From the NCBI GenBank assembly GCA_022842065.1, contig JALHQH010000001.1, positions 1 to 64,000 on the forward strand: 64,000 nt of DNA, given 5' to 3'. Shown here one piece after another: positions 8,819 to 16,844 of this stretch (positions are counted from its first letter, which is position 1; each line of letters begins with the position of its first letter). The translations under genes and the position numbers were made by a program. The notes under the pieces are model-generated. The model did no database searches. It saw nothing but the letters and a program-made list of their open reading frames with translations, and was not told the DNA's origin. Source of the stretch: Caldilineaceae bacterium. Its GTDB lineage: Bacteria > Chloroflexota > Anaerolineae > Caldilineales > Caldilineaceae.

Positions 8819-8862
8819 TTACGCTTGCACTGGGTGCGCGGGATCACTCAGTGCAAGCGTAA
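8819..8862. terminator. Bidirectional terminator-like hairpin
   Basis: Perfect 14-base arms (8819-8832 ttacgcttgcactg and 8849-8862) with a 16-base loop, between two convergent genes. No long T run follows, so it may also act by blocking or be a repeat. Confidence 0.55.
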
Positions 8863-8931
8863 CGTGACAAAATAGAGGTATTTTCGTTTGGAAAACAAAT
8901 TTTAAGCTGAAACAAATCTTGATCGATGCGA

Positions 8932-9420
8932 TTATTTTGGTTGGACAAGCAGCCCGGCAAGCGAGATGGCGGTAGTTTGGGCAAATTCAATCAGATCCAT
9001 CGCCGTCGCATAGTAAACAACCTGGCTAGGGCTAATCGCTAAACCTTGTAAGGAAGAGTTTGTAATGACTTCCGGACGCTCAACGATCAGACGGACATCG
9101 GGCGTGATCGCTTGTCTAAAAAAATCACGCAACCTTGGATCGTCTTCTGCCCGCTGCAAAATGGTCACGTCACAGGGAATCACAATGGCGAGTGTTTTTT
9201 TGGTCAGCGGCTGTACTTGTCCCAAAGCCACATCGGCCGCTAAAGCAACACCGTGTAAGCCTGAAGCTTGTAATCCCGTCAGGCCGACAATTTTCACATG
9301 TAAGCCTGCTCGTCTTAGCTCGGTTGCGCAGATCGTTGTCACATCTTCTGCAAAGTTGTCGCCCCATAAGACAAAGACGCTATGCGCCACACGGGGCTGG
9401 GTTAGTTTTTGAAGATTCAT
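8932..9420 (-). CDS. DJ-1/PfpI-like protein, probably non-catalytic
   Basis: 162 residues with the alternating beta-alpha pattern of the DJ-1/PfpI superfamily: an opening strand SVFVLWGDNF, AGLHVKIVGLTG, GLHGVALAADVALGQ, and a middle TLAIVIPCD followed by a helix. The typical nucleophile elbow (I-C-H/A-G) is not recognisable: the region reads RLIVERPEVITNSS, so protease, glyoxalase or chaperone activity of the classical kind is doubtful. Cytoplasmic, no signal. It is convergent with the antiporter gene and stands alone as a transcript. Family assignment rests on pattern recognition only. Confidence 0.55.
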   Translation of the reverse strand: MNLQKLTQPRVAHSVFVLWGDNFAEDVTTICATELRRAGLHVKIVGLTGLQASGLHGVALAADVALGQVQPLTKKTLAIVIPCDVTILQRAEDDPRLRDFFRQAITPDVRLIVERPEVITNSSLQGLAISPSQVVYYATAMDLIEFAQTTAISLAGLLVQPK

Positions 9421-9809
9421 TAGCGGCTTTCGTTGTCAATGAGTGGTGATCACCATTAAATCTAATTCCCTGATAAGCGACAGCATACGATTAAAAGGCT
9501 CTCAATAACCTCCCCAATTCCTATGAAAATACTCCCCACTTATTATTATACGCAAATCAGTTTCAAAACCGGCGTTTTGCGGGCCAACGGGCGCGCGTGC
9601 GTCGCACTGACCAACCATTGTTTCCAGTGGGTTAGCTGCCTTGGTCAGTGCGACGCACGCTGACCGAAACGAGGGGTCTCATGCTGATTTGCGTATTAAA
9701 AACTATTTAAAACCTCTACAAACACTCTAAAAGCTATTGTTCTGCCGGTACGCCTATGTTATGCTGGGGAGTAGCGAATGTTTCTAAACAAAGCGATGAG
9801 GCCAAAACG
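9421..9809. other. Intergenic region holding a palindromic repeat and the STAND-gene leader
   Basis: 389 bases between divergent genes. Most of its first half is the repeat at 9549-9695. After it, the leader of the downstream STAND gene is AT-rich. No further gene is seen, and no convincing promoter pair could be assigned. Confidence 0.5.
9549..9695. repeat. Palindromic MITE-like dispersed repeat, copy B
   Basis: The outer ends are 12-base inverted repeats (9549-9560 tacgcaaatcag and 9684-9695 ctgatttgcgta). Inside is a second, perfect 19-base inverted repeat (9595-9613 and 9642-9660, core GGTCAGTGCGACGCACGC). A partial reversed copy lies at 1-80. No open frame inside. Size, terminal inverted repeats and recurrence suggest a small non-autonomous mobile element or a REP-like unit. 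Confidence 0.65.
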
Positions 9810-11252
9810 ATGACACCAGAGAGCAACGCAACGTTCCCTCACCTGTTAGATGATGTGTGGCAAGCGCTGAAACAGTGGCATGGTGACGCCACCGCGCCAA
9901 GCCCCCTCGAGTACCTCTATTTATTTCGCGCAGCGCGCCGTGAAGCAGCAGGGAATACGCGCAGGATTACAAATGAAATTTTGCGTAACGCGCTTGAGAC
10001 CCTGAAGCAATCACATTTTGAGGATGCCGGGTTACTCCAGCAGCGTTTTCTCGACCTTTTGCCAGTCCACCGGCTTGCCAATCAAATGAATGTGGCAGAG
10101 AGTACCGCCTATCAATTGCAAAAACAGGCAATTGAGCGCTTAACGGCGGCGTTGCAACAGATGGAAGAAGAGGCCAGTGCGGCCCAGAAAAAAGTACTCC
10201 GCGAACGGCTCGAGCCGTCAAGCTATACCGGGCTAATCGGGATCGAAGCGGCGGCAGCAACGTTAGAAACAATTCTGGTAAAACCGGAGGCACCCTGGCT
10301 GATTGCGCTGGAAGGCATTGGCGGGATTGGCAAAACCTCGTTGGCCGACTTTGTGCTGCGCCGTTTGATCGGTCAAGCGGCCTTTGACGAAGTTGGCTGG
10401 GTCACCGCACGCCAATTTCGCTTGAATTTTGGTGGTGCGATTAGCACAACGGCTCAGCCGGCATTGACGGCACCAGCGTTGGTCGAAAAGTTAGCAATGC
10501 AACTGCTGCCCGGCATGGTCGTGTCGAGTCTCTCGGCAGAGGAATTATTGCGGCGTTTACAGGCCCATGTCAAGGCAGTTCCCCATCTGATTGTGATTGA
10601 CAATCTCGAAACGCTGCCCGATGTGGAGAGTCTGCTGCCCACCTTGCAGCTGCTCAGCAATCCATCTAAATTTCTCTTGACCTCGCGGCAGAGCTTACGC
10701 GTTGAACCGAATATTTATCATGTCACCGTCCCTGAATTGAGCGAAGAAAATGCCCTGCACTTGATTCGGCAGGAAGCGGCATTGAGCAACCTACCACTGT
10801 TGGCAGCCTGTACAGACGAAGAATTGGTGCCGATTTTCAAAACTGTTGGCGGTAATCCCCTCGCGCTGCGGTTGGTAGCAGGCCAAACCCATGTGCATGC
10901 CTTAGAGGCGATTTTACAAGACTTAGAACAAGCGCGCGGGGAGACAGTTGAAAATCTATATACCTTCATTTACCGGCGGGCGTGGGATAGTTTGGACCAA
11001 CGCACGCGCAAAGTTTTGCTGGCCATGCCGCTTGCCCAACCCGGCGGGGAAAGTCTGGAATTTTTAACCAAGGTTTGTCGGCTGGAGGTGGGCGATGTGC
11101 GTCTGGCGCTCAACAAGCTAGTGCTACAAAATTTGGTCGATGCGCGCGGGGGTTTGCATGAACGACGTTATAGTATTCACGGTTTGACCCGGACCTTTTT
11201 GCAGGAACAGGTGGCCAAGTGGCAGCAACCGAACGCAGATCAGAAAAACTGA
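9810..11252 (+). CDS. STAND-family NB-ARC ATPase
   Basis: About 480 residues. The N-terminal ~130 residues are helical with a sigma-like helix-turn-helix look (RLANQMNVAESTAYQLQKQAI). An NB-ARC NTPase follows: P-loop GIGGIGKTSL, Walker B region LIVIDNLE, sensor LLTSRQSL, and the GNPLALRLVAGQ motif typical of the ARC helical part, then a winged-helix segment ending YSIHGLTRTFLQ. There is no repeat sensor domain; the next gene encodes TPRs and may supply it, making a split STAND switch. ATG 9810 is preferred over the in-frame ATG 9756 for its upstream GAGG and for where family similarity starts. STAND proteins act as signal-triggered oligomerising switches in regulation or defence; the effector here is unknown. 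Confidence 0.85.
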   Translation: MTPESNATFPHLLDDVWQALKQWHGDATAPSPLEYLYLFRAARREAAGNTRRITNEILRNALETLKQSHFEDAGLLQQRFLDLLPVHRLANQMNVAESTAYQLQKQAIERLTAALQQMEEEASAAQKKVLRERLEPSSYTGLIGIEAAAATLETILVKPEAPWLIALEGIGGIGKTSLADFVLRRLIGQAAFDEVGWVTARQFRLNFGGAISTTAQPALTAPALVEKLAMQLLPGMVVSSLSAEELLRRLQAHVKAVPHLIVIDNLETLPDVESLLPTLQLLSNPSKFLLTSRQSLRVEPNIYHVTVPELSEENALHLIRQEAALSNLPLLAACTDEELVPIFKTVGGNPLALRLVAGQTHVHALEAILQDLEQARGETVENLYTFIYRRAWDSLDQRTRKVLLAMPLAQPGGESLEFLTKVCRLEVGDVRLALNKLVLQNLVDARGGLHERRYSIHGLTRTFLQEQVAKWQQPNADQKN

Positions 11253-11464
11253 ACTGATTTTGCCTATCAATTCGTCTGTGCCCTGCTGATCACAGGGACA
11301 CCGTACAGCTTTCTTCAACAGCACTTTGCACAAACCGAAATCCGCATCTGCCCTTGACACAGCGAGGGTTGCCCGCAACTGAGTAGCATTAATGCAGCCA
11401 GCTATTGTATACTTTGTACTACAGCAAAGGTTATACGATGGTAGAACTTAGAGGCGGAACACGA

Positions 11465-12703
11465 ATGAATACCTCAGACGTACCGGGCAACCAGAGCAGT
11501 GATGGTGATGATTACCAGCAACTATTTAGTGAGTTTGTCGCGCAGAGTGTGTCGGCAACGCTAGCGTTATTCGATCCGGCCGCGGTTGCACTGACCGCCG
11601 AAGAACGCGACCGGCTGCTCCATGTCTTGAGCTATGCGCTCCACCTGGACGCAGCTTGGGCCGAAACGCGCATCCTCCTGCTGCAAGTTGCACCAAAGAT
11701 GGAACAAGCCGGCCATCGTGATGATTGGATTCCTTATTTAGCGAGCGGCGTTGACCTCAGCCGGCAGCAGCATGACCGCCTGGCCGAGGCCGAACTATCG
11801 CTGTATATCGGCGAATTGTTTCGCTTACTAAGCAAATTTGACCTAGCGCGAGTGTGGTTGGACGGCAGTATCGCCGGCTTTACCGCACTTGGCGCAAATC
11901 AGGGACAGGCGCGTGCGTTGAATCAACTGGCCTTCGTGGCCTGGCAGCAACATTATTATGCCGAGGCGGCAGCGTTGGCGCAGACCGCGCTCACACTGCT
12001 GGATGAGAACGATCCTGAACGCGCGACCTGTTTCTCGCGGCTCGGCTTGGTGGCGATTGACCGGCAACAGTGGGAAGAAGCAGAACGCTATCACCGCGAC
12101 GCCTTACAAATCTGCCAAGTACAAGGGGATCAACGCAAATTTGCTTGGAGTTTGCAAAATTTGGGGTATGCGTTGCGTGGCCAGAGCAGATATATAGAGG
12201 CGATTGATTGTTATCAACAGGCGATTACGATTTTGGAAGCGGTACAAGATCTAGCAAATTGTGCAACAGTACAGATGAATCTAGGAATTGTCTATTCACT
12301 AGATGGCCGCCCAGCCGAGGCATTAAAGCTCTACGCCCAAGCTGAGCACACCTTTCGGCAGCAACATAATACACATAATTTGGCTAAAGTGCTGGTCAGC
12401 AAAGGAATTGACGCGCTGGCGTTACAAGATTGGATGCAAGCGGAGAACGCTTTTGCCACTAGTGCAGTTTTATTTCAGGAAATTGGGGATGTTAGCTTGC
12501 GTTTAGATGCATTAGATGGATTAGGCCTAGTCTATCTAGGCCAGGGTCAACATGAACGGGCAATGATGATCTTTACAGTAGTTGCGGCCGAGTTGCCACA
12601 TATTACAGGTACATATACCTATGAGCATCTTGTAAAGGTCCTGCCGATGCAGATAGCAGAAACCAAACAAATGGGCGGTCGGCAAGACATCGGCGGCAAT
12701 TAG
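11465..12703 (+). CDS. TPR-repeat protein, likely partner of the STAND ATPase
   Basis: About 412 residues of mostly tetratricopeptide helices (ARALNQLAFVAWQQHYYAEA, WEEAERYHRDALQICQ, SLQNLGYALRGQSRYIEA, VQMNLGIVYSLDGRPAEA, DALDGLGLVYLGQGQHERA), with a helical N-terminal region. No signal peptide, membrane helix or catalytic motif. Start: AGAGGCGG sits about 8 bases before ATG 11465; ATG 11438 is an alternative. The gene is 212 bases after the NB-ARC gene on the same strand. In one-piece STAND proteins the C-terminal sensor is often TPR, so this looks like the detached sensor or adaptor of that protein (inference). Confidence 0.78.
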   Translation: MNTSDVPGNQSSDGDDYQQLFSEFVAQSVSATLALFDPAAVALTAEERDRLLHVLSYALHLDAAWAETRILLLQVAPKMEQAGHRDDWIPYLASGVDLSRQQHDRLAEAELSLYIGELFRLLSKFDLARVWLDGSIAGFTALGANQGQARALNQLAFVAWQQHYYAEAAALAQTALTLLDENDPERATCFSRLGLVAIDRQQWEEAERYHRDALQICQVQGDQRKFAWSLQNLGYALRGQSRYIEAIDCYQQAITILEAVQDLANCATVQMNLGIVYSLDGRPAEALKLYAQAEHTFRQQHNTHNLAKVLVSKGIDALALQDWMQAENAFATSAVLFQEIGDVSLRLDALDGLGLVYLGQGQHERAMMIFTVVAAELPHITGTYTYEHLVKVLPMQIAETKQMGGRQDIGGN

Positions 12704-12713
12704 CACTGTGAAC

Positions 12714-12776
12714 AACCGGGTAAATTGTCGATACGCCGTAATAGAGTCACGATCTGCCTCGACAATTTACCCGGTT
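12714..12776. terminator. Bidirectional terminator-like inverted repeat
   Basis: Perfect 18-base arms (12714-12731 aaccgggtaaattgtcga; 12759-12776) and a 27-base loop. It starts 11 bases after the TPR gene stop and ends 17 bases from the stop of the convergent small peptide gene, so it is placed to end both transcripts. Confidence 0.65.
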
Positions 12777-12793
12777 ATGTCATTCACTGCCGA

Positions 12794-12961
12794 TTAGCAA
12801 CCGCCACCCGGATGATGGCACGCATAAGCGGCCGGGGTAAGCGCGGTGCCGGTCAGGTTATCCAGCCAGACTGAGGCGGAAGCAGCGGTGACGGCCAAAA
12901 GCATGGCGGTGGCCAGGACGATCACGAAACGACGGGGGTTGGTCAACAGATTCACGTTCAT
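12794..12961 (-). CDS. Small exported peptide with Cys/His-Gly tail (55 aa)
   Basis: A 55-codon gene. A perfect AGGAGG (12969-12974 on the plus strand as CCTCCT) lies 7 bases before the ATG. The product starts MNVNLLTNPRRFVIVL, giving a positively charged N-end, then a hydrophobic stretch (about 12-31) that reads as a signal peptide or membrane helix with a possible AxA site (TAASAS), and ends in ACHHPGGGC. No relatives are recognised. The two Cys and two His in eight residues could bind a metal or form a disulfide ring; a signalling peptide is another option. It is divergent from the membrane-bound XRE regulator gene and has a long, foldable leader (13000-13055). Confidence 0.65.
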   Translation of the reverse strand: MNVNLLTNPRRFVIVLATAMLLAVTAASASVWLDNLTGTALTPAAYACHHPGGGC

Positions 12962-12999
12962 GAGTAAGCCTCCTATTTAGGCAAGAAGGCTCATTGAGC

Positions 13000-13055
13000 T
13001 TGGGGATCCCACCATAGCAATGGACGATTGCTGTGGTACACGCGTGTTTCCCCAA
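13000..13055 (-). promoter_or_regulatory. Foldable leader of the small peptide gene
   Basis: Nested inverted repeats: outer arms ttgggga (13000-13006) and tccccaa (13049-13055), and an inner 10-base stem (13012-13021/13027-13036, one G-T pair) with loop ggacg. It ends about 40 bases before the start codon. It may be an attenuator or an mRNA stability element. Confidence 0.4.
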
Positions 13056-13283
13056 CGAGCAAGGGTAAGTGTTTGTTTGTCCTTAATCATTTGGTCGTTG
13101 TCTGGGTCGTGAAAGCTGACTTTGACTTGCGACCATTTGGCTTTGGACGCTGTTTGTTTGTCATGACACTTTCAGCTTAGCGGGCGAGGCGTGCAGTTGG
13201 GGCGTTGCAATCGTGCAAACGGTGCAGGATTGGCGTGCAGGCGGGTATGCATTGCAGTGGTAGGCAGGATATATACCAGCGGT

Positions 13284-13332
13284 TGTCATCATTTAACATT
13301 TTCCACACGAGTAAAAATGCTAAATGATGACA
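13284..13332. promoter_or_regulatory. Long near-perfect palindrome, probable operator of the XRE-TPR gene
   Basis: 19-base arms (13284-13302 and 13314-13332) matching at 18 positions, around an 11-base centre, 31 bases before the ATG at 13364. The gene just downstream encodes an HTH protein, so autoregulation is the natural reading. A transcript hairpin is the alternative. Confidence 0.55.
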
Positions 13333-13363
13333 GCGCCAAATATAACGTGAAGGCCAACGGTCG

Positions 13364-15064
13364 ATGAGCTATTACCCGGATTTTGCCGAACTCCTAGACC
13401 AATACCTGTCAACCCAAGACCGCTCGGGGGCGTGGTTGGCCCAACGGCTAAAAGTCAACCCCGCGACCGTGACCCGTTGGCGGAATGGTGATACGCGGCC
13501 GAACAAACCGGAAATTGTCGCCCAGGTTGCCGACCTACTGGGAATTCATGGCGAAGAACGGCAACGATTTTTATTTGCCGCCGGCTATGGTTACATCGCC
13601 GTAGAACCAAGGGCAGCGGTTGCCACGCCCGCTGATGACACTAGTGATGACACTAAAGATGTAGATCTTGAGAGCGTGGAAAGCATTACGGTTGAGGATG
13701 CCGATATTCCACAGGTTGGTGAAGAAGAGCAAGTCACGCGGGCGGAAGCTGAACCGGAGCTACCACTTTTATCAGGAACTTCAGTCCCTTCCAACCGATC
13801 CACTATTTTGGGTCAAGGCGAGCGCGTACGCAGGTCTATCCAGAAAACGATTGCCCCTTATCGCTTATATATTGTGGTAATATTTCTGGCGTTTCTGGCC
13901 GCACTCATCGTCTATGGCCTTACAACTAACTGGTTTGGTTTCCGTAGCGAAGCGAATGTGTTGTACTTTGGTATCGCGCCGTGGCAGAATTTGACACCTG
14001 GACGGTCAACCTATGAGTTGATTCTCAGTGACGGTACCCGCGATATTTTGTATACAAAACTGAGTCAAGTACCTGAGTTACAAGGGGTAATCTTGGATGG
14101 TCTAGCGCGCAATGCTGGCCCGGCCACCAAGTTCGACTATTGGGTCGAAGGGAGCTATCGGCAGGTCAATCAGGTGGAGCTATCGGCACGCGTAATGAAC
14201 GCCGCTGGTGAACTGCTGGGGACAGCAACCGTCAAGGGGGAAGTGAAAGAGCAGGATCGGACCGCCGCGGTCTGTATGCTTGACCTGCAAAGTCAACTGG
14301 CCTCAGAGATTTTGACCTTGCTTGGCATTGCGGTTGACGCAGCCCTGTTAACCCACATTGATGAGACGCCCACGAGTAGTTGTGATGCGCTCCAACGCAA
14401 CAATCAAGCTGCCGCACTAATCATGGACAAGCAGTTTGCCGGTGCCCAGCCGCTTTTGGAACAAGCCTTAGTCCTTGACCCGGGTTATGCTGATGCCCAT
14501 AACAATCTGGGGCGGCTTTATGACCGCCAGGGTAACTGGACGGCAGCGTTGACGGCCTATCAACAAGCCCTGACATTGGATGACAAAAACGCGATCTATG
14601 AATTTAATCTGGGTACAGTTTATGAACGGTTGGGCAGGTACGACCAGGCTGTCAGCGCTTACCAGCGTGCCCTTGCTCTGAACCCGACTTACGTCGAGGC
14701 GTACAATAATTTAGGCTTTACCTATTTGCAACAAGGTGCGCTTGACCAGGCGCTGGCCACCCTCCAGATTGGGCTTGGGCTGGCACCGCAGGCACCCTAT
14801 CTGCACAAGAATATGGGCCGGGTCTACCTACAGCAGGGTAAGCCAACGGACGCGATCAAAGCGCTGAGCGAGGCTATTGACTTCTGGCCGGAAGGGCTTT
14901 ATGCAGAAGCGCTCTTTTATCTGGCGCTTGCCCATCAGCAAACCGCCAATCTAACAGAGGCCTGTAATATCCTCACCATCTATGCCGCCATTGCCCATTT
15001 GGATGAACCCGAACGGGCAACGCAGGCAGATGCATTCTTTACTGAATGGGTGTGTGGCGCATAA
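13364..15064 (+). CDS. Membrane-anchored XRE-family regulator with extracytoplasmic TPR domain
   Basis: 566 residues. An XRE-type helix-turn-helix (about 8-65; LAQRLKVNPATVTRWRNGDT) is followed by an acidic linker (about 85-135), one transmembrane helix (about 168-186), an alpha/beta module (about 195-325) that looks like the TolB-N/CsgG-like modules of CadC-type regulators, and 4-5 TPRs (about 340-550; AYQQALTLDDKNAIYEFNLG, AYNNLGFTYLQQGALDQA). Predicted topology puts DNA binding inside and TPRs outside, so it may pass an envelope signal to a promoter, as ToxR/CadC do. The C-terminal two thirds parallel the TM-TPR protein at 20431, which lacks the HTH. A palindrome sits just upstream, and the next gene is a FecR-like lipoprotein. 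Confidence 0.82.
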   Translation: MSYYPDFAELLDQYLSTQDRSGAWLAQRLKVNPATVTRWRNGDTRPNKPEIVAQVADLLGIHGEERQRFLFAAGYGYIAVEPRAAVATPADDTSDDTKDVDLESVESITVEDADIPQVGEEEQVTRAEAEPELPLLSGTSVPSNRSTILGQGERVRRSIQKTIAPYRLYIVVIFLAFLAALIVYGLTTNWFGFRSEANVLYFGIAPWQNLTPGRSTYELILSDGTRDILYTKLSQVPELQGVILDGLARNAGPATKFDYWVEGSYRQVNQVELSARVMNAAGELLGTATVKGEVKEQDRTAAVCMLDLQSQLASEILTLLGIAVDAALLTHIDETPTSSCDALQRNNQAAALIMDKQFAGAQPLLEQALVLDPGYADAHNNLGRLYDRQGNWTAALTAYQQALTLDDKNAIYEFNLGTVYERLGRYDQAVSAYQRALALNPTYVEAYNNLGFTYLQQGALDQALATLQIGLGLAPQAPYLHKNMGRVYLQQGKPTDAIKALSEAIDFWPEGLYAEALFYLALAHQQTANLTEACNILTIYAAIAHLDEPERATQADAFFTEWVCGA

Positions 15065-15152
15065 CTGACCACAGATCGCCACAATCTGGGCACAAACGCG
15101 ACAACAGTGTACCTAGTTCAACTGTAGCCACGCAAGCAAAAAGGAAGCCCCA

Positions 15153-16595
15153 ATGTCTAAAGCCAACCATCTGCTTATCAAGAACACTTTAACGATGCTA
15201 CTGAGTCTGTCTCTGGTTAGCTGTACATCGGCCACGCCAACCCCAGCGTCACCGCAGCCCACGATGATGACACCAACGGTTGCCCAAGCTGAACCGATTG
15301 CCGTCATCACTTACATTGAAGGCGAAGTGTTTGTCACGGCGCCAGTTGCCCAGCACCGGTCTCCCGGCTTGATGGCACCGGTTCCCCAAGCGGTAACCCC
15401 AACGGTTGCCCGAACAAAAGCAGCGCCAGCAACAGCGATACAAGCGGCCAGTACCGCGCCCGCGAGCGCCCCACCAACCATTGCACCAGCGACCGCAGTT
15501 CCTGCTACGGCTGCGCCACCAGCGGCGCGCGCCCCAGCCGAACAAGCCGCCACCGCGTTTCAAACCGTGGCAGCCGGCGCCACGGTCCGCACTGCCCCGG
15601 ATAGCAGCGCCACCATTGTCTGTCTCAATGGGCAGGCGTATCGGGTGAGCGGCGGGCAAAGGGTCGCCATTACATCGACCCTTTGTCAGAGTGCGCAACC
15701 CCTGCCGGCCAACAGCGTTCCCGCCGTGGCACCCAACGCCGACGGCAGCCCAGGTGGGGACAATGATGGTAGCACGATTCTTGCCGGCGAGACGCGTGAA
15801 CGCGAAAGTGACTATGGCCAATTGCCGGTGATCCTCAGTCCGCGCAACACGACATTGCTAACATTGGCACCAGAGTTGCGTTGGGTAGAGGTAACGACCG
15901 CCATCGAGTATGAACTGAGCCTGAGCGGTTTGTCCGCTTTTGCCGAGATCGTGGTCGATGCGAACAGCCTGACCTGTCACGAAGATCTGCGCACAACGCC
16001 CAGCCGCATTTGTACATACCCCTGGCCGGCAGAGTGGCCACTAGCGCTTGGTCAACGCTATTTCCTCACGGTCAGCGCCCGCACAGGTATTGCGGCCCCG
16101 CTACGTGAATCCGAAACGAGCGCACTACGTACCTTATCTGACACGGCAGCCACAGAGTTGCAGGCAATCATTACCGAAATTGCAACGCTGGATCTGGATG
16201 TGGTGACACGGCATCTGTTGTTGGCCGGTCACGCCCGTACGTACCATGTACTGGAGCAGGCCATTGACGCCTATGTGGCAGCGTACGCAGTTCAGCCTAC
16301 GCCAGAGATTGCCGTGGCGTTGGGGGATGTCTATCTCGCCGTAGAACTCCAACGCTTTGCTGCGCTTGCCTATCAAGCTGCACTTGATCAGATCGTCGCA
16401 GAGGGGACAGATAAGCCAGCGGTGCGCGCCGCGGCTGAGTTTGGTCTTGGTTTGGTTTATTACAGCCGTGGGAATTATGCCGAGGCAGAGCCACACCTAA
16501 GCGAAGCGGTTACACTATATGCAACGCTTGGTGCCGAAAAAGCACAAGCGGCGGCACAGGCGGCGCTTGATGCGGCAGAAAAAAGACGATCCTGA
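15153..16595 (+). CDS. FecR-like lipoprotein with C-terminal TPR, copy 1
   Basis: 480 residues. Signal peptide with lipobox LVSC (Cys24), then a low-complexity Ala/Pro/Thr linker that splits a FecR-like domain (VITYIEGEVFV before it; TVAAGATVRTAPDSSATIVC after it). A central beta domain follows (RERESDYGQLPVILSPRNT, LRWVEV, YFLTVSARTG), then helical TPR-like repeats to the end (ALGDVYLAVELQRFAALAYQ, GLVYYSRGNYAEAEPHL). ATG 15153 has AAGGAAG upstream. It is 88 bases after the membrane regulator. The lipoprotein at 21945 is a clear paralogue, sharing RERESDYG, ILSPRNT and FLTVSARTGIA. FecR-type domains usually pass envelope signals; here partnership with the neighbouring TM-TPR protein is inferred from the duplicated gene pair. 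Confidence 0.8.
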   Translation: MSKANHLLIKNTLTMLLSLSLVSCTSATPTPASPQPTMMTPTVAQAEPIAVITYIEGEVFVTAPVAQHRSPGLMAPVPQAVTPTVARTKAAPATAIQAASTAPASAPPTIAPATAVPATAAPPAARAPAEQAATAFQTVAAGATVRTAPDSSATIVCLNGQAYRVSGGQRVAITSTLCQSAQPLPANSVPAVAPNADGSPGGDNDGSTILAGETRERESDYGQLPVILSPRNTTLLTLAPELRWVEVTTAIEYELSLSGLSAFAEIVVDANSLTCHEDLRTTPSRICTYPWPAEWPLALGQRYFLTVSARTGIAAPLRESETSALRTLSDTAATELQAIITEIATLDLDVVTRHLLLAGHARTYHVLEQAIDAYVAAYAVQPTPEIAVALGDVYLAVELQRFAALAYQAALDQIVAEGTDKPAVRAAAEFGLGLVYYSRGNYAEAEPHLSEAVTLYATLGAEKAQAAAQAALDAAEKRRS

Positions 16596-16844
16596 GATAG
16601 ATCGCTAAATTGTGGTCACTTGGAAAACAGGCGTCCGTTCTGACCCAAATTACATGGAGGCTTCGCATTTTTAAACAGATCTGAATATAGATGGAAGAGG
16701 AATTGAGTAGGTCAACAATAGGTGTTTTGCTATATCTTCACAATGCATTTGGGTTGGACCAGGATATTTCAGTTCACTTGATGCATGTTCCAAAACGTCT
16801 TTGTGTAGGCTGTACTTTGGTCATGGATCGTTCGGGGAGCCTGT

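Larger units (their letters stand above)
12962..13363. other. Divergent control region of the small peptide and XRE-TPR genes
   Basis: About 400 bases. It holds the structured leader of the peptide gene (13000-13055) and a long palindrome near the XRE gene (13284-13332). The middle is rich in G and T on the plus strand, with gtttgtttgt occurring at 13070 and 13149. No other gene is supported; a 65-codon minus-strand frame here is out of frame with the real peptide. Confidence 0.55.

Noticed and set aside
9549..9695. CRISPR or attachment site reading of the repeat
   Set aside because: No regular repeat-spacer series and no integrase nearby; inverted-repeat layout fits a MITE/REP better.
12858..13055. 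65-codon minus-strand frame overlapping the small peptide
   Set aside because: Wrong frame; the frame with AGGAGG and a signal-like segment (12794-12961) is preferred.
13070..13158. gtttgtttgt direct repeat as an iteron array
   Set aside because: Only two short, simple-sequence copies 79 bases apart.
15249..15821. 190-codon minus-strand frame over the FecR-like lipoprotein
   Set aside because: Arises from the low-complexity Ala/Pro/Thr coding on the plus strand; Trp/Gly/Arg-rich nonsense.
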